From contig NZ_BQYI01000001.1 in NCBI RefSeq assembly GCF_027923405.1, forward strand, positions 3,574,501 to 3,638,500: 64,000 nucleotides of DNA, written 5' to 3'. The stretch is from Paenibacillus sp. YYML68. GTDB lineage: Bacteria; Bacillota; Bacilli; Paenibacillales; NBRC-103111. Under the pieces are notes generated by a model. That model saw only the letters and a program-made list of their open reading frames with translations. It had not been told where the DNA came from and did no database searches. This document shows, one piece after another, positions 34,196 to 43,047 of this stretch (its first letter is position 1; every line of letters starts with the position of its first letter). The position numbers and the translations under genes were made by a program.

Positions 34196-34555
34196 TTGAT
34201 GAACCTCCCCTTGAACGCCGCCTTGCCTTCATACTTGCCGTCCAGCACCTTGCCTAGCATCCACTGACTGGTCCGCATCTGCAGCTCACGGGCCGATAAG
34301 TCGTTCACTTTGCAGTAGCCGAATACGACATCAAGCACACGTTCCTCGCTAACCGCCTTCGCCCGCTTGCCGATGACGACTCCAAGCTCCGCCTCATAAT
34401 CATAATGCTGTGCAGATGAGGTCAGCGTCACGCTCCGACACCATATAAGCACCGGAGATGATGTCTTCGAGTGTCGCCTCAAGCTGTAGCACACCCCGCT
34501 CACCTGCAAGGCCGCACGTAACGGCATCAAGATGTTGAATTTGTACAAATTTCAT
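34192..34555 (-). pseudogene. remnant of an FAH-family hydrolase gene
   Basis: The start at 34555 (after AGAGAGG) reads MKFVQIQHLDAVTCGLAGERGV, close to the intact gene at 27654-28481. After about 45 residues the frame breaks and some 60 codons are missing. Homology resumes with HYDYEAELGVVIGKRAK and VFGYCKVNDLSARELQ, and is cut again after SQWMLGKVLDG, where it fuses to the leader of the next remnant and stops at 34192. Two deletions therefore shaped this stretch. Confidence 0.8.
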
Positions 34556-34705
34556 AACAATAATCCTCTCTGGAATTACTCAGCGGCCTGTTCCATTACC
34601 ACATGGTAGCACAAATCTGCACATTTTTAATTGTAGCATTTCCGCTCGTCTTTGGACTTTTCCGACCTCGTATCCCATACCATCACGTCGTCCGTTCAAA
34701 CTCAT

Positions 34706-34735
34706 ATAGAGCCGGCATATGGATGCCGACTCTAT
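34706..34735 (-). terminator. hairpin after the 34800-37304 GH2 gene
   Basis: On the minus strand ATAGAGTCGGCAT pairs with ATGCCGGCTCTAT (one T-G pair). It probably ends the long GH2/CoA-transferase operon. The T-run is short. Confidence 0.6.
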
Positions 34736-34799
34736 ACTCATCTCTATGAGTTATTGCTGCCTGTTCAAGCAACCTCAAACGATCATCCCTATAATTCAG

Positions 34800-37304
34800 C
34801 TACGACTCGTGAACCATCACCTTGCACATATTCGACACCCTATTCATGCTCCTGCACGTAGCTCTGATCACCAGCTCGCCAGCCTCCACACCCTGTACGA
34901 GCATCATGCCGCGTCCGGCCTCCGTCGTCAGACGAGTGCTCTGATAAGGCTGCACGTTGTCCGAGCTGCCGTTATCGACGCCCAGCACGCGACCCGGTCC
35001 ATCCACCTCGAAGTCGAGTGTCACATTCTGGTTCGTAATTGCATGTCCCGCTGCATCCATCAGCTGGGCAATGACATGGACGACGCTGTCCTCATGTGCA
35101 GCAACCGTCGCCTTATCCACCTCAAGCACAATATGCTGCACAGGTCCGACCGTATGGAGCGCCGACTCGACCGACTCACTGTGCGTCTCTCCGTGCGTCT
35201 CACCTTCCGTCACGCCCAGCTTCCGACCGACAGCCTTCAGCTCACCTGCCTCATACGGAACCGCCCACTTGTAGATGCGATCCTCGAACTCTTCAAGTCT
35301 GCGCGTCGCCAGCAGCTTACCGTTCAAGTACAGCGAGACCTCGTCACAGTTCGAGTACACCTCGGCGACGACGAGCTCCTGCGGGCTGTAATTCCAGTGC
35401 GTGTTCACATCGTGCCAGAACCAGACCCGCTGCTGCCAGCCGCCCTCCACCTTCTCAACCAGCTCGCCATCCTCATTCAGCACGTAGAGCGACTGCTCCA
35501 GCGTCTGCGTCACGAGATGGAGATGCGGCTCGTTCGTCCATAAGCTTTTGAACATATGATAGGAAGGCTTCTCGAAGGCGGCGAAGTCCAGCAGCCCGAG
35601 GTTCGAGCCCTTGCGCGGCCACGGCTTCTGAATCGCCTCTCCCATATGATCGATGCCCGTCCATAGGAAAATGCCTGGCACATGCTCCCGCTCCAGCACC
35701 GCCTTCCACTCGTGCCACTGGGCAACGTTCTCCGTTCCCATAATCGGCTTGTCCGGATAGTGGTGATGCCCGTAATCGTAGATAACGCGGCGGTAGCTGT
35801 AGCCCGCCATATCGAGCGCATCGATATAGCCCGACTCGTAGCTCGCGCTCGGCAGAATACAATTAGCGATGACCGGACGCGTCGTGTCCATCTCCCTCGT
35901 CCAGCGGGCGAGCTGATGAGCCGTCTTGTCGATGTCGTAATGATCTCGCGGCGTCGCCTGAATGATCTCGCGAATTTGATCACGGCTGTTCGGCGGCAGC
36001 GTCCAGAAGTAGTTGCCCGACGCATTCATGCCGAAGTAGCCTGTCGCCACATTGTACTTCGGATACGTCCATTCGATCTCGTTGCCGATGCTCCACTGAA
36101 TGACGCACGGATGATTACGGTCACGCCGCATCGTATCCTGCAGATCCTGCTGCGCATATTCACGGAAGTACTCCGCATGACCGCGCGTCAAGTAATCGAC
36201 CGACTGCTCGCCGCCATTCCTGCGCTTATCCTTCGGATGGTCCCACTCGTCGAAAAATTCCACCTGCACCAGGAAGCCCATCTCGTCGCACAAGTCCATA
36301 AAGTCCTCGGACATCGGATTGTGCGCCGTTCGGATCGCGTTGCAGCCGCATACCGCCAGCTTCTCCAGCCGTCTGCGCCACACATCGAGCGGCACAGCTG
36401 CGCCGACGAGGCCGCCGTCATGGTGCAGGCAGACGCCCTTGATCAACGTACGCCGTCCGTTGAAGAAGAAGCCCTTGTCCGCATCGAAGCGGAACTCGCG
36501 GATGCCGATCGTATCCGTCTCCGTCTGTATAACCTTGCAGCCGAGCACGACGTCGGCCTGCGCCCGATACAGCTTCGCCTGATGAATCTCCCAGCGCTCG
36601 GGCTGCGACACCGTATAGTCGAGCGTCACCTCGACTTGGCCTTGCTTGCTCACATGGCACGTAGCCTTCTGCTCCGCGACCTGCTCACCGTTCGGACCAT
36701 ACAACCGCCCGACGATCTCAACCGTCTCATCACGCTCCGAATCGTTGCGCACCGTCATGACGCCCCGAACGGTCGCCGACTCGTCGCTGACCTCAGGTGT
36801 CGTATAGAACGTTCCCCACACCGGAATGTGCACCTGTGGCACGATATGCATCGACACCTTCCGATAAATGCCTGAGCCGGTATACCAGCGACTGTCAGCG
36901 TACCGGGAATGATCGACCCGTACCGCAATGACGTTCTCCTTCCCCAGCGGGTTCAGTGCAGCTGTCAGGTCCACGACGCACGGCGAATATCCGTACGGAT
37001 GGAAGCGAACGAGCGTTCCATTGCAATAGATGCTCGCACGGTTATAGATGCCGTCGAAGTTAACGAATACACGCTGGCCCGCCATCGCCTCTGTCGTCTT
37101 GAAGCTGCGACGATACCAGCCAATACCGCCGAGCAAGTAGCCTGTACACGCTTCACCCTTCTCCTGATCGAACGGCTGCTCCACACTCCAGTCGTGCGGC
37201 AGCTGAACCGTTCTCCAGCTCGAATCGTCCGTTGTCAGCAGATGTGGAGCCTCAGGCTCGTCCAGAATGAATTTCCAATTGTCGTTAATAGGTAACCCTC
37301 GCAT
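34800..37304 (-). CDS. glycoside hydrolase family 2 (beta-galactosidase-like)
   Basis: The 834-residue cytoplasmic enzyme has the GH2 sugar-binding domain first (LPHDWSVEQPF, WYRRSF), an immunoglobulin-like domain, the TIM barrel (KGVCLHHDGGLVGAA, IRTAHNPMSEDFMDLCDEMGF) and C-terminal beta domains as in DUF4982-type galactosidases. The acid/base is Glu409 in SIGNEIEW and the nucleophile Glu525 in IMGTENVAQW. No signal peptide is present, so it works on imported oligosaccharides. The ATG at 37304 follows GAGG by 8 bases. It is the last gene of the operon beginning at 47845. Confidence 0.92.
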   Translation of the reverse strand: MRGLPINDNWKFILDEPEAPHLLTTDDSSWRTVQLPHDWSVEQPFDQEKGEACTGYLLGGIGWYRRSFKTTEAMAGQRVFVNFDGIYNRASIYCNGTLVRFHPYGYSPCVVDLTAALNPLGKENVIAVRVDHSRYADSRWYTGSGIYRKVSMHIVPQVHIPVWGTFYTTPEVSDESATVRGVMTVRNDSERDETVEIVGRLYGPNGEQVAEQKATCHVSKQGQVEVTLDYTVSQPERWEIHQAKLYRAQADVVLGCKVIQTETDTIGIREFRFDADKGFFFNGRRTLIKGVCLHHDGGLVGAAVPLDVWRRRLEKLAVCGCNAIRTAHNPMSEDFMDLCDEMGFLVQVEFFDEWDHPKDKRRNGGEQSVDYLTRGHAEYFREYAQQDLQDTMRRDRNHPCVIQWSIGNEIEWTYPKYNVATGYFGMNASGNYFWTLPPNSRDQIREIIQATPRDHYDIDKTAHQLARWTREMDTTRPVIANCILPSASYESGYIDALDMAGYSYRRVIYDYGHHHYPDKPIMGTENVAQWHEWKAVLEREHVPGIFLWTGIDHMGEAIQKPWPRKGSNLGLLDFAAFEKPSYHMFKSLWTNEPHLHLVTQTLEQSLYVLNEDGELVEKVEGGWQQRVWFWHDVNTHWNYSPQELVVAEVYSNCDEVSLYLNGKLLATRRLEEFEDRIYKWAVPYEAGELKAVGRKLGVTEGETHGETHSESVESALHTVGPVQHIVLEVDKATVAAHEDSVVHVIAQLMDAAGHAITNQNVTLDFEVDGPGRVLGVDNGSSDNVQPYQSTRLTTEAGRGMMLVQGVEAGELVIRATCRSMNRVSNMCKVMVHES

Positions 37305-37365
37305 CGACTCAACCTCGCCATTCTTCAATATTCATCATTCAGCTATGTCGCTCACGTAGTTCAGG

Positions 37366-38241
37366 CTATTCACAGCCCCGGATGAAGGAGCGACCGGATA
37401 CGTATACATACCGTTCGCCGCGTGCCAGCAAGTGACACTTCTGCTCGGGATAGCGCTCGTACAGCTCCTGCACGAAGTAACCCGGCTTCTCTGTGTTCCA
37501 ATCGAACGTATCATAATGCAGAGGAATGACCGTATCCGCCCCGATCTCCCAGGCAAGCTGTGCCGCCTCGCTGTAATTCATGTTGCCTGCAATCGGCTGC
37601 CGGGTACGATAGTAGTCGCGGCCATTGATCGGCAGACAGGCGAGGTCGATCCGCTGTGACTGCAGCAGCTCCGTCAATCCGTCGTACACCAGCGTATCGC
37701 CTGCATGATATACAGTGACACCATTGAGGCGAATGACGTAGCCTACATAGCGATGGTGACCGTCCGCATCCTGTTCAAGCTGCTCATGCGCTGCCGGAAT
37801 GGCCAGCACCTGCAGCCTCCCGTCGAACGAGTCGGTCATCCTCTGCGTATTCGCCTCCATGATTCGCTCGGGCTCGAAGCCGAGCTGAAGCAGCCTCGCC
37901 TTGCTGTAGCGCGGTGCGACCACGAGACAATCTGGACTTGTCGTACGCACAACCTCCATCGTTCCCGGGTCCAGATGATCCTCATGATCATGCGTGATCA
38001 GACACATGGAAGCGTTCGTCAGGTGCTCCGGTGTAAGCGGCGCTTCGTATTGTCGTGTCAGCCCGAGCACCCGGCTCACATAGTCGGACACGAACGGATC
38101 GATGTACAGCGTGATGCCGTCCCCCTTCACCGCGATACTCTCCTGGCCGAGCAGCCAGACCGCAAGCGTGCCGTAGGGAGGCTCGGTGCGATTCATCTCC
38201 TCAATTAACGCTTCGTTCAGCCGAAGCCGTGAATGACTCAT
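37366..38241 (-). CDS. metallo-beta-lactamase-fold hydrolase (UlaG-like)
   Basis: The 291-residue protein carries the metal motif THDHEDH near residue 84 (H-x-H-x-D-H), AHEQLEQD, YHAGDTLVYDG near 178 and PLHYDTF near 240. It is closest in layout to UlaG-type lactonases, which open sugar lactones such as L-ascorbate-6-phosphate. In this locus a lactone of an aldonic acid is a plausible substrate, for example the product of an aldehyde or sugar oxidation. GGAGGG is 8 bases before the ATG. It precedes the GH2 gene by 61 bases. Confidence 0.85.
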   Translation of the reverse strand: MSHSRLRLNEALIEEMNRTEPPYGTLAVWLLGQESIAVKGDGITLYIDPFVSDYVSRVLGLTRQYEAPLTPEHLTNASMCLITHDHEDHLDPGTMEVVRTTSPDCLVVAPRYSKARLLQLGFEPERIMEANTQRMTDSFDGRLQVLAIPAAHEQLEQDADGHHRYVGYVIRLNGVTVYHAGDTLVYDGLTELLQSQRIDLACLPINGRDYYRTRQPIAGNMNYSEAAQLAWEIGADTVIPLHYDTFDWNTEKPGYFVQELYERYPEQKCHLLARGERYVYVSGRSFIRGCE

Positions 38242-38264
38242 GGGCGTATCCCTCCTTCCTATGA

Positions 38265-38284
38265 CGATAGCCTGCAGGCTATCG
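38265..38284. repeat. 20-bp perfect palindrome before the UlaG-like gene
   Basis: CGATAGCCTGCAGGCTATCG lies 23 bases before the ATG at 38241. In RNA it gives an 8-bp stem with a TGCA loop just upstream of the ribosome site. A second small stem (CCTCC-GCGAT-GGAGG, 38327-38341) lies nearby. Together they may be mRNA processing or stability elements within the operon. Confidence 0.5.
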
Positions 38285-38368
38285 CCGTGACCCGGACGAG
38301 TAGCAGACTGCAGGCTGTATACGTTACCTCCGCGATGGAGGCTATAATTTGGACGCTTCGGTCACGAA

Positions 38369-39838
38369 TTAAGCATTATAGTTCAAGTACACGGTACGCT
38401 TCTGCAGGTAGCCCGCGATGCCGTACTCGCCGTCCTCGCCGCCAAGTCCGCTCAGCTTGTGGCCGCTGTGGTGGCCCTGCATGCAGCCGGACATGCCTTG
38501 GTTCAGGAACACCGTGCCGACCTGCAGCACGTTCATACCGTGCATCAGCTTCCGGTAGTCGTTCGAGAACAAGTACGCCGACAGACCGAGCTCGCTCGAG
38601 TTCACGATCTCGATCGCTTCCTCGAAGCTCGAGATACGGATAATCGGCAGCACCGGTCCGAAGATCTCCTTCTGCGCCGCAGCCATATCCGGCTTCACAT
38701 TGACCAGCACCGTCGGCTCATACCAGTATCCCTTGTCGAAAATGCCGCCCGTCGGACGCTTGCCGCCCGCCGCGATGCTCGCACCTTGAGCGACCGTCTC
38801 CTGCACGATGTCGTCGATCTTCTTCAGATCGAGGCCGTTCGCCTTCGGGCCCATCGTCGTCGAGCTGTCGAACGGATCGCCGAGCTTCACCTGCTTCACG
38901 CGCTCCAGCAGCTTCGCCGTGAACTCGTCGGCCACCTTCTCATGCACGAGCACCATCTCGTTGCAGATGCACACTTGACCGCAGTTCGCGAAGCGAGCGA
39001 CAACCGCTGCCTCGACCGCCTTATCGACATCGGCATCGTCCAGCACGATGAACGGCGCCTTGCCGCCAAGCTCGAGCGACAGCGCTGTAATGTTGTCCGC
39101 TGCTGCCTTATAGATCTGCTGTCCGGCACGCACGCTGCCTGTTACCGTCACGAGCTTCGTGATTGGGCTGCTGACGAGCAGCTGACCGACCTCTGCGCCT
39201 GTGCCTGTCACGAAGTTCGCCACACCCGGCGGGAAGCCGACCTCGTGGATCAGGTTGAAGAACTCCGCGGACGCGACAGGCGTCAGCTCATGCGGCTTAA
39301 TGATCATCGTGTTGCCCGTGACGAGCGCCGGGCCGAGCTTACGACCGATCAGAGCGAGCGGATAGTTCCACGCACACAGACCGATCGTGACGCCGTAAGG
39401 CACCTTCTGAATTTGCAGCAGCTCGCCCACACGGTTCGATGGGAGCACATCACCCTTGATCTTGTTCGCAGACTCGACGGCATACATCATATACGCCATC
39501 GTGTCATCGACTTCACCGAGCGCTTCGCCGTACGTCTTACCTTGCTCCATGACGAGAAGACGTGCGAAGAACTCGCGCTTCTCCTTCACCTTCTCCACCA
39601 GCTTCACAAGATATTCGGCACGCTTCACATATGGAAGCGCCTGCCAGTCCAGCTGCGCACGCTGCGACGACTCCAGCGCCTTCTGTACATCCTCAGGCGA
39701 AGCATCGGTAACGGTAGCGATGACCTCCTCATTGGCCGGATTCTGTACATCGGTCAGCTTATCCGAGGTGGAGTCCACCCATTGACCATCGATATACAAG
39801 CGATAGTATTCTTTGCCATTGCGCGTACCTTTCATCAT
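38369..39838 (-). CDS. NAD(P)-dependent aldehyde dehydrogenase (AldA-like)
   Basis: The 489-residue enzyme belongs to the ALDH superfamily, near lactaldehyde/glycolaldehyde dehydrogenase. Visible are the cofactor region (WNYPLALIGRKLGPAL, IKPHELTP, TGSVRAGQQI), the base in LELGGKAPF and the catalytic Cys region FANCGQVCICNEM. Some AldA-like enzymes oxidise 3,6-anhydro-L-galactose in agar-degrading bacteria, and with the GH117 enzyme and cycloisomerase in this locus that is my preferred role; lactaldehyde remains possible. The ATG at 39838 follows AAGGAG by about 9 bases. It is 29 bases after the enoyl-CoA hydratase gene. Confidence 0.9.
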   Translation of the reverse strand: MMKGTRNGKEYYRLYIDGQWVDSTSDKLTDVQNPANEEVIATVTDASPEDVQKALESSQRAQLDWQALPYVKRAEYLVKLVEKVKEKREFFARLLVMEQGKTYGEALGEVDDTMAYMMYAVESANKIKGDVLPSNRVGELLQIQKVPYGVTIGLCAWNYPLALIGRKLGPALVTGNTMIIKPHELTPVASAEFFNLIHEVGFPPGVANFVTGTGAEVGQLLVSSPITKLVTVTGSVRAGQQIYKAAADNITALSLELGGKAPFIVLDDADVDKAVEAAVVARFANCGQVCICNEMVLVHEKVADEFTAKLLERVKQVKLGDPFDSSTTMGPKANGLDLKKIDDIVQETVAQGASIAAGGKRPTGGIFDKGYWYEPTVLVNVKPDMAAAQKEIFGPVLPIIRISSFEEAIEIVNSSELGLSAYLFSNDYRKLMHGMNVLQVGTVFLNQGMSGCMQGHHSGHKLSGLGGEDGEYGIAGYLQKRTVYLNYNA

Positions 39839-39867
39839 CTCTACACACTCTCCTTGGATTGTCAAAT

Positions 39868-40641
39868 TCACTTGCCTTTATAATGAGGCGTCCGCTTCTC
39901 CTTGAACGATTGCTTGCCCTCCTGGGCATCCTCGGTCGTGAAGCAGAACGCGAACAAGCTGTTCTCGTATTGCAGCCCGGCGTCCAGCGGCATATTCATC
40001 GCCGCCCGGAGCGCGAGCTTCGCATTCTCGACGGCGATCGGGCTGTAGCTGACGATCGTCGACGCCAGCTCGCGGACGGTGCGCTCGAGCTCGTCGGGCT
40101 CGACGACACGCTCGACGAGCCCTGTGCGCAGCGCTTCGTCCGCGGACAGCATCGCGCCCGTCAGCACCATCTCGGCTGCCTTGCCCGGCCCGACGAGGCG
40201 GGGCAGCAGCTGCGTGCTGCCGCTGCCGCCGATCCAGCCGAGCTTGATCTCCCCGGCCCCGAACCTGGCGTTGCTCGAGGCGATTCGAATGTCGGCATGG
40301 AGCGCCAGCTCCAGCCCGCCGCCAATCGCATAGCCGTTCACCATCGCGATGACCGGCTTGCGGATGCTGCGGATCGCCATGCAGTAATCGTCGCGGTTGC
40401 GCAGGTCCCACGGACTGCCGTAATCGTCCAGCACCTCGATGTCACTGCCAGCGCTGAAGCTCTTCGGACCCTCTCCGGTCAAGATGACGACTCGGACCTC
40501 TTTGTTCTTATTCATATGGTCGCAGATCGCGCGAAGCTGCTCGCCCATCGACCGAGTGACCGTATTCAGCTTACTCGGCCGATTCAGGGTGATCGTCGCG
40601 ATATAATCGGCAACGTCCACACGAATGTCGTGAAGCTCCAT
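39868..40641 (-). CDS. enoyl-CoA hydratase/isomerase-family protein
   Basis: The 257-residue crotonase-fold protein has the oxyanion-hole segments FSAGSDIEVLDD near 64 and YAIGGGLELALHADIRIAS near 104, and GWIGGSGSTQLLPRLVG near 135. In the last segment true hydratases carry a catalytic Glu; here Gly-Ser are seen, so the chemistry may differ (isomerase, lyase or hydrolase). It lies between a CoA-transferase gene and the aldehyde dehydrogenase gene, 27 and 29 bases apart, so a CoA thioester made by the transferases is its likely substrate. Confidence 0.88.
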   Translation of the reverse strand: MELHDIRVDVADYIATITLNRPSKLNTVTRSMGEQLRAICDHMNKNKEVRVVILTGEGPKSFSAGSDIEVLDDYGSPWDLRNRDDYCMAIRSIRKPVIAMVNGYAIGGGLELALHADIRIASSNARFGAGEIKLGWIGGSGSTQLLPRLVGPGKAAEMVLTGAMLSADEALRTGLVERVVEPDELERTVRELASTIVSYSPIAVENAKLALRAAMNMPLDAGLQYENSLFAFCFTTEDAQEGKQSFKEKRTPHYKGK

Positions 40642-40668
40642 CCTCGTCTCCCCCTCGCCCTATCACTC

Positions 40669-41829
40669 CTACTGCTGCGAGCTGCTCAGCTCGAATTGCT
40701 CATTAATGCGGTCCGTATCTTCGCCGACCCGCGGCGCGCCCTTCGCATGCTTCAGCACGGTGCCGTTCACGCGCACCGGATAGCGCGTCGTCCGGAAGAC
40801 GGCACCGCTCGTACGAACGACGTCCTGGAACATATCGAGCCCTGCGATGCCATCGTGCGCGAGCGCAGACTCCCAGTCCATCACCTCGGCGCACCAGTAG
40901 TCCGCAGGCTCCAGTCGATCGAGCCAGTAGCGGGTCGGCTGCGTCTTGAGATGTGCGTTCAGCGTGCGCTTGATCTCATCGCGGCGGCTGAACCACGTCG
41001 ACGTATCGGTATAGCCCAGCAGCGCGTCGCAGCCGAGCAGCTCGCCCAGCGTCAGCACCGAGCCCATCGCGAGTGCGATATAGCCGTCCGCTGTCTCGTA
41101 GATGCCGTACGGTGCGCCCAGATACGCATGCGCGTTGTGAAATTCGCTCCGCTCGGGCTGCACGCGCTCCTCCCGATTCAAGTAGGCGCTCAGCACCTCG
41201 AACTGGAAGTCGAGCGCCGCTTCCATCAGACTGATCTCCACGAGGCCGCCTGTGCCAGTCTTCTCCCGTTGCAGCAGCATGCCGAGCAGCGTCTGCACGA
41301 ACATCGAGCTCGTATGCAGGTCGATAACCGCAAGACCGAACGGAACCGGAGGCTGATCGCGGTCGCCGTTCATCCAAGCAAGACCCGACATCGATTGCAC
41401 GAGCAGGTCTTGACCGGGCTTGTTCTTCCACGGGCCTTCCGCCCCGTAGCCCGTGACGCTGCCATAGATGATGCGCGGGTTCAGCGCCTTGACCGACTCG
41501 TAATCGAGTCCGAGCTTCTTCATCGCACCGGGACGGAAGTTCTCGATGATCACATCCGCCTGCTGGATGAGCTTCTTGATTTTGTCCAAGTCAGATGGGT
41601 CCTTCAGGTTCGCAGCGTAGCTCTCCTTGTTGCGGTTCATCGATTGGAAGACGGTGCTCTCCCCGTCCACTCGCAGATTCGACAATGTAATCTGACGGCT
41701 GCCGTCTCCAGCATCAGGACGCTCAATCTTGATGACGCGTGCGCCAAGGTCTGCGAGGCGGAGCGCCGACACAGGCCCTGCGAGATATTGACTGAAGTCG
41801 AGAACGACGATGCCATCTAGCAGCTTCAT
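40669..41829 (-). CDS. CaiB/BaiF-type CoA-transferase 1
   Basis: This 386-residue class III CoA-transferase moves CoA between carboxylic acids. It has the nucleotide-end motif RLADLGARVIKIERPDAGD, INRN-like MNRNKESYAANLK, IYGSVTGYGAEGPW and the likely catalytic Asp170 in LAVIDLHTSS, at the position known for the family. The start at 41829 overlaps the upstream gene by 4 bases (ATGA). It is the most regular of three tandem paralogues here. Substrate unknown. Confidence 0.9.
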   Translation of the reverse strand: MKLLDGIVVLDFSQYLAGPVSALRLADLGARVIKIERPDAGDGSRQITLSNLRVDGESTVFQSMNRNKESYAANLKDPSDLDKIKKLIQQADVIIENFRPGAMKKLGLDYESVKALNPRIIYGSVTGYGAEGPWKNKPGQDLLVQSMSGLAWMNGDRDQPPVPFGLAVIDLHTSSMFVQTLLGMLLQREKTGTGGLVEISLMEAALDFQFEVLSAYLNREERVQPERSEFHNAHAYLGAPYGIYETADGYIALAMGSVLTLGELLGCDALLGYTDTSTWFSRRDEIKRTLNAHLKTQPTRYWLDRLEPADYWCAEVMDWESALAHDGIAGLDMFQDVVRTSGAVFRTTRYPVRVNGTVLKHAKGAPRVGEDTDRINEQFELSSSQQ

Positions 41830-43010
41830 ACGTTCGACACCCCTCTCGCCTTGAGCTCTCCAGCTCTTGCCTGCCTGTGCATGACGTTCAGCTGACGAAC
41901 GACCGTTCGCAGATCGCTGCTGCCTTGCATCAGCGTGTCGCGAATGAGATGTCCCGCCTGCTCCTGGAACGCGATGTAGCCGTCGAAGCGCGGGCGCATC
42001 GAGCCGTACATCAGCGTGTCGAGTGTCTGCTCGAAGAAGCCTCCAGACAGGCGGTTCACCTTCGAATCGAGCCATGCTGTGCGATGGCCCGGCTGTCCGT
42101 CACGTAAGAAGAAGGTGCTGCGCTGGAACTGTGGCGAAGCGGTCATCTCCGCGAAGCGTGCTGCGACCTCAGGGTACTTGCACTTCGAGGAGATCGCCAG
42201 CCCGACCCCGCCGATCATGCTGCCGCTCGGCTTGCCGCTGCTGGACGGAATGTTCGTGAACGACGTCACGTGCGGTCGGAACCCTTCTCTAGCGTAGTTG
42301 GAATAGCCGTAGATCAGTGGAACGTACACGAGCTCGTCGGTCGTTCCCATTCGATTCAGCATGTCGATCGGATCGCAATGAACCGACTGCGGATGCAGCA
42401 CCGGCATGAGGCTGGCGAGCAGCTCCAGCACGGCTACGCCGATCTCCTCAGGCAGGTCCAGCTCCTCGCTCCAGTAAGCGCGGTCCGCGAATTGTGCGCA
42501 CAGTGTGAAGAACGTCGAGTACGCATGGACGGGCACGAGCGGCATACCGATGCGCTGACCCTCTGGCAGCTTGCCTGCGAGCTGCAGCACGTCGTCCCAA
42601 GTGCGAGGTGCCACCTCCGCACCTGCTGCACGCATCAAGTCTGTCCGGCAGGCGCTTACTTGTGCGGCCGCATCGACCGGCAGCGCCCACTGCTGCCCTT
42701 CATACGTGTAGCTGGCGTAGCTCAGTCCAGTCGAGTGACGCTCCTGATCGGACAGGAAGTCCGCGTCGATCAGCCCATTCAGCGGCATCAGCAGCTTCTT
42801 CTCTACAGCTGTACCGATGTGCGGGTGATCGATCATGATCAGATCATAGGCGTCTGCGAGCAGCTCGAGCGGATACAGCTCGAAGTCGGCCAGAGACCGA
42901 GCGTCCCATTCGATGTCTACATCAGGCTCAAGCTCCCGGAACGCTTGCGATGCAGCGAGAAGCGGATTCAAGCCTCTCTCGTGTGACCAGGTCATGCCCT
43001 TCAGCTTCAT
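41826..43010 (-). CDS. solute-binding-protein fold without signal peptide
   Basis: The 394-residue protein looks like an ABC sugar-binding protein (WSHERGLNPLLAASQAFRELEPDVDIEWD at residues about 8-36, and PVDAAAQVSACRTDLMRAAG, TWDDVLQLA), but it begins MKLKGMTWSH with no signal peptide and no lipobox. The start is well supported by GAGGTG 7 bases upstream. It must act inside the cell. It is wedged between two CoA-transferase genes and overlaps one by 4 bases, so it may bind a metabolite for, or regulate, these enzymes. No permeases lie in this operon. Confidence 0.8.
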   Translation of the reverse strand: MKLKGMTWSHERGLNPLLAASQAFRELEPDVDIEWDARSLADFELYPLELLADAYDLIMIDHPHIGTAVEKKLLMPLNGLIDADFLSDQERHSTGLSYASYTYEGQQWALPVDAAAQVSACRTDLMRAAGAEVAPRTWDDVLQLAGKLPEGQRIGMPLVPVHAYSTFFTLCAQFADRAYWSEELDLPEEIGVAVLELLASLMPVLHPQSVHCDPIDMLNRMGTTDELVYVPLIYGYSNYAREGFRPHVTSFTNIPSSSGKPSGSMIGGVGLAISSKCKYPEVAARFAEMTASPQFQRSTFFLRDGQPGHRTAWLDSKVNRLSGGFFEQTLDTLMYGSMRPRFDGYIAFQEQAGHLIRDTLMQGSSDLRTVVRQLNVMHRQARAGELKARGVSNV

Positions 43011-43047
43011 ACACGTTCACCTCTCTTGGATTGCCACATTATGGTTA

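Noticed and set aside
40669-42075. A longer start for CoA-transferase 1 at 42075
   Set aside because: The extra 82 residues are Arg/Ala-rich shadow sequence of the overlapping gene; the ATG at 41829 starts exactly at the family N terminus.
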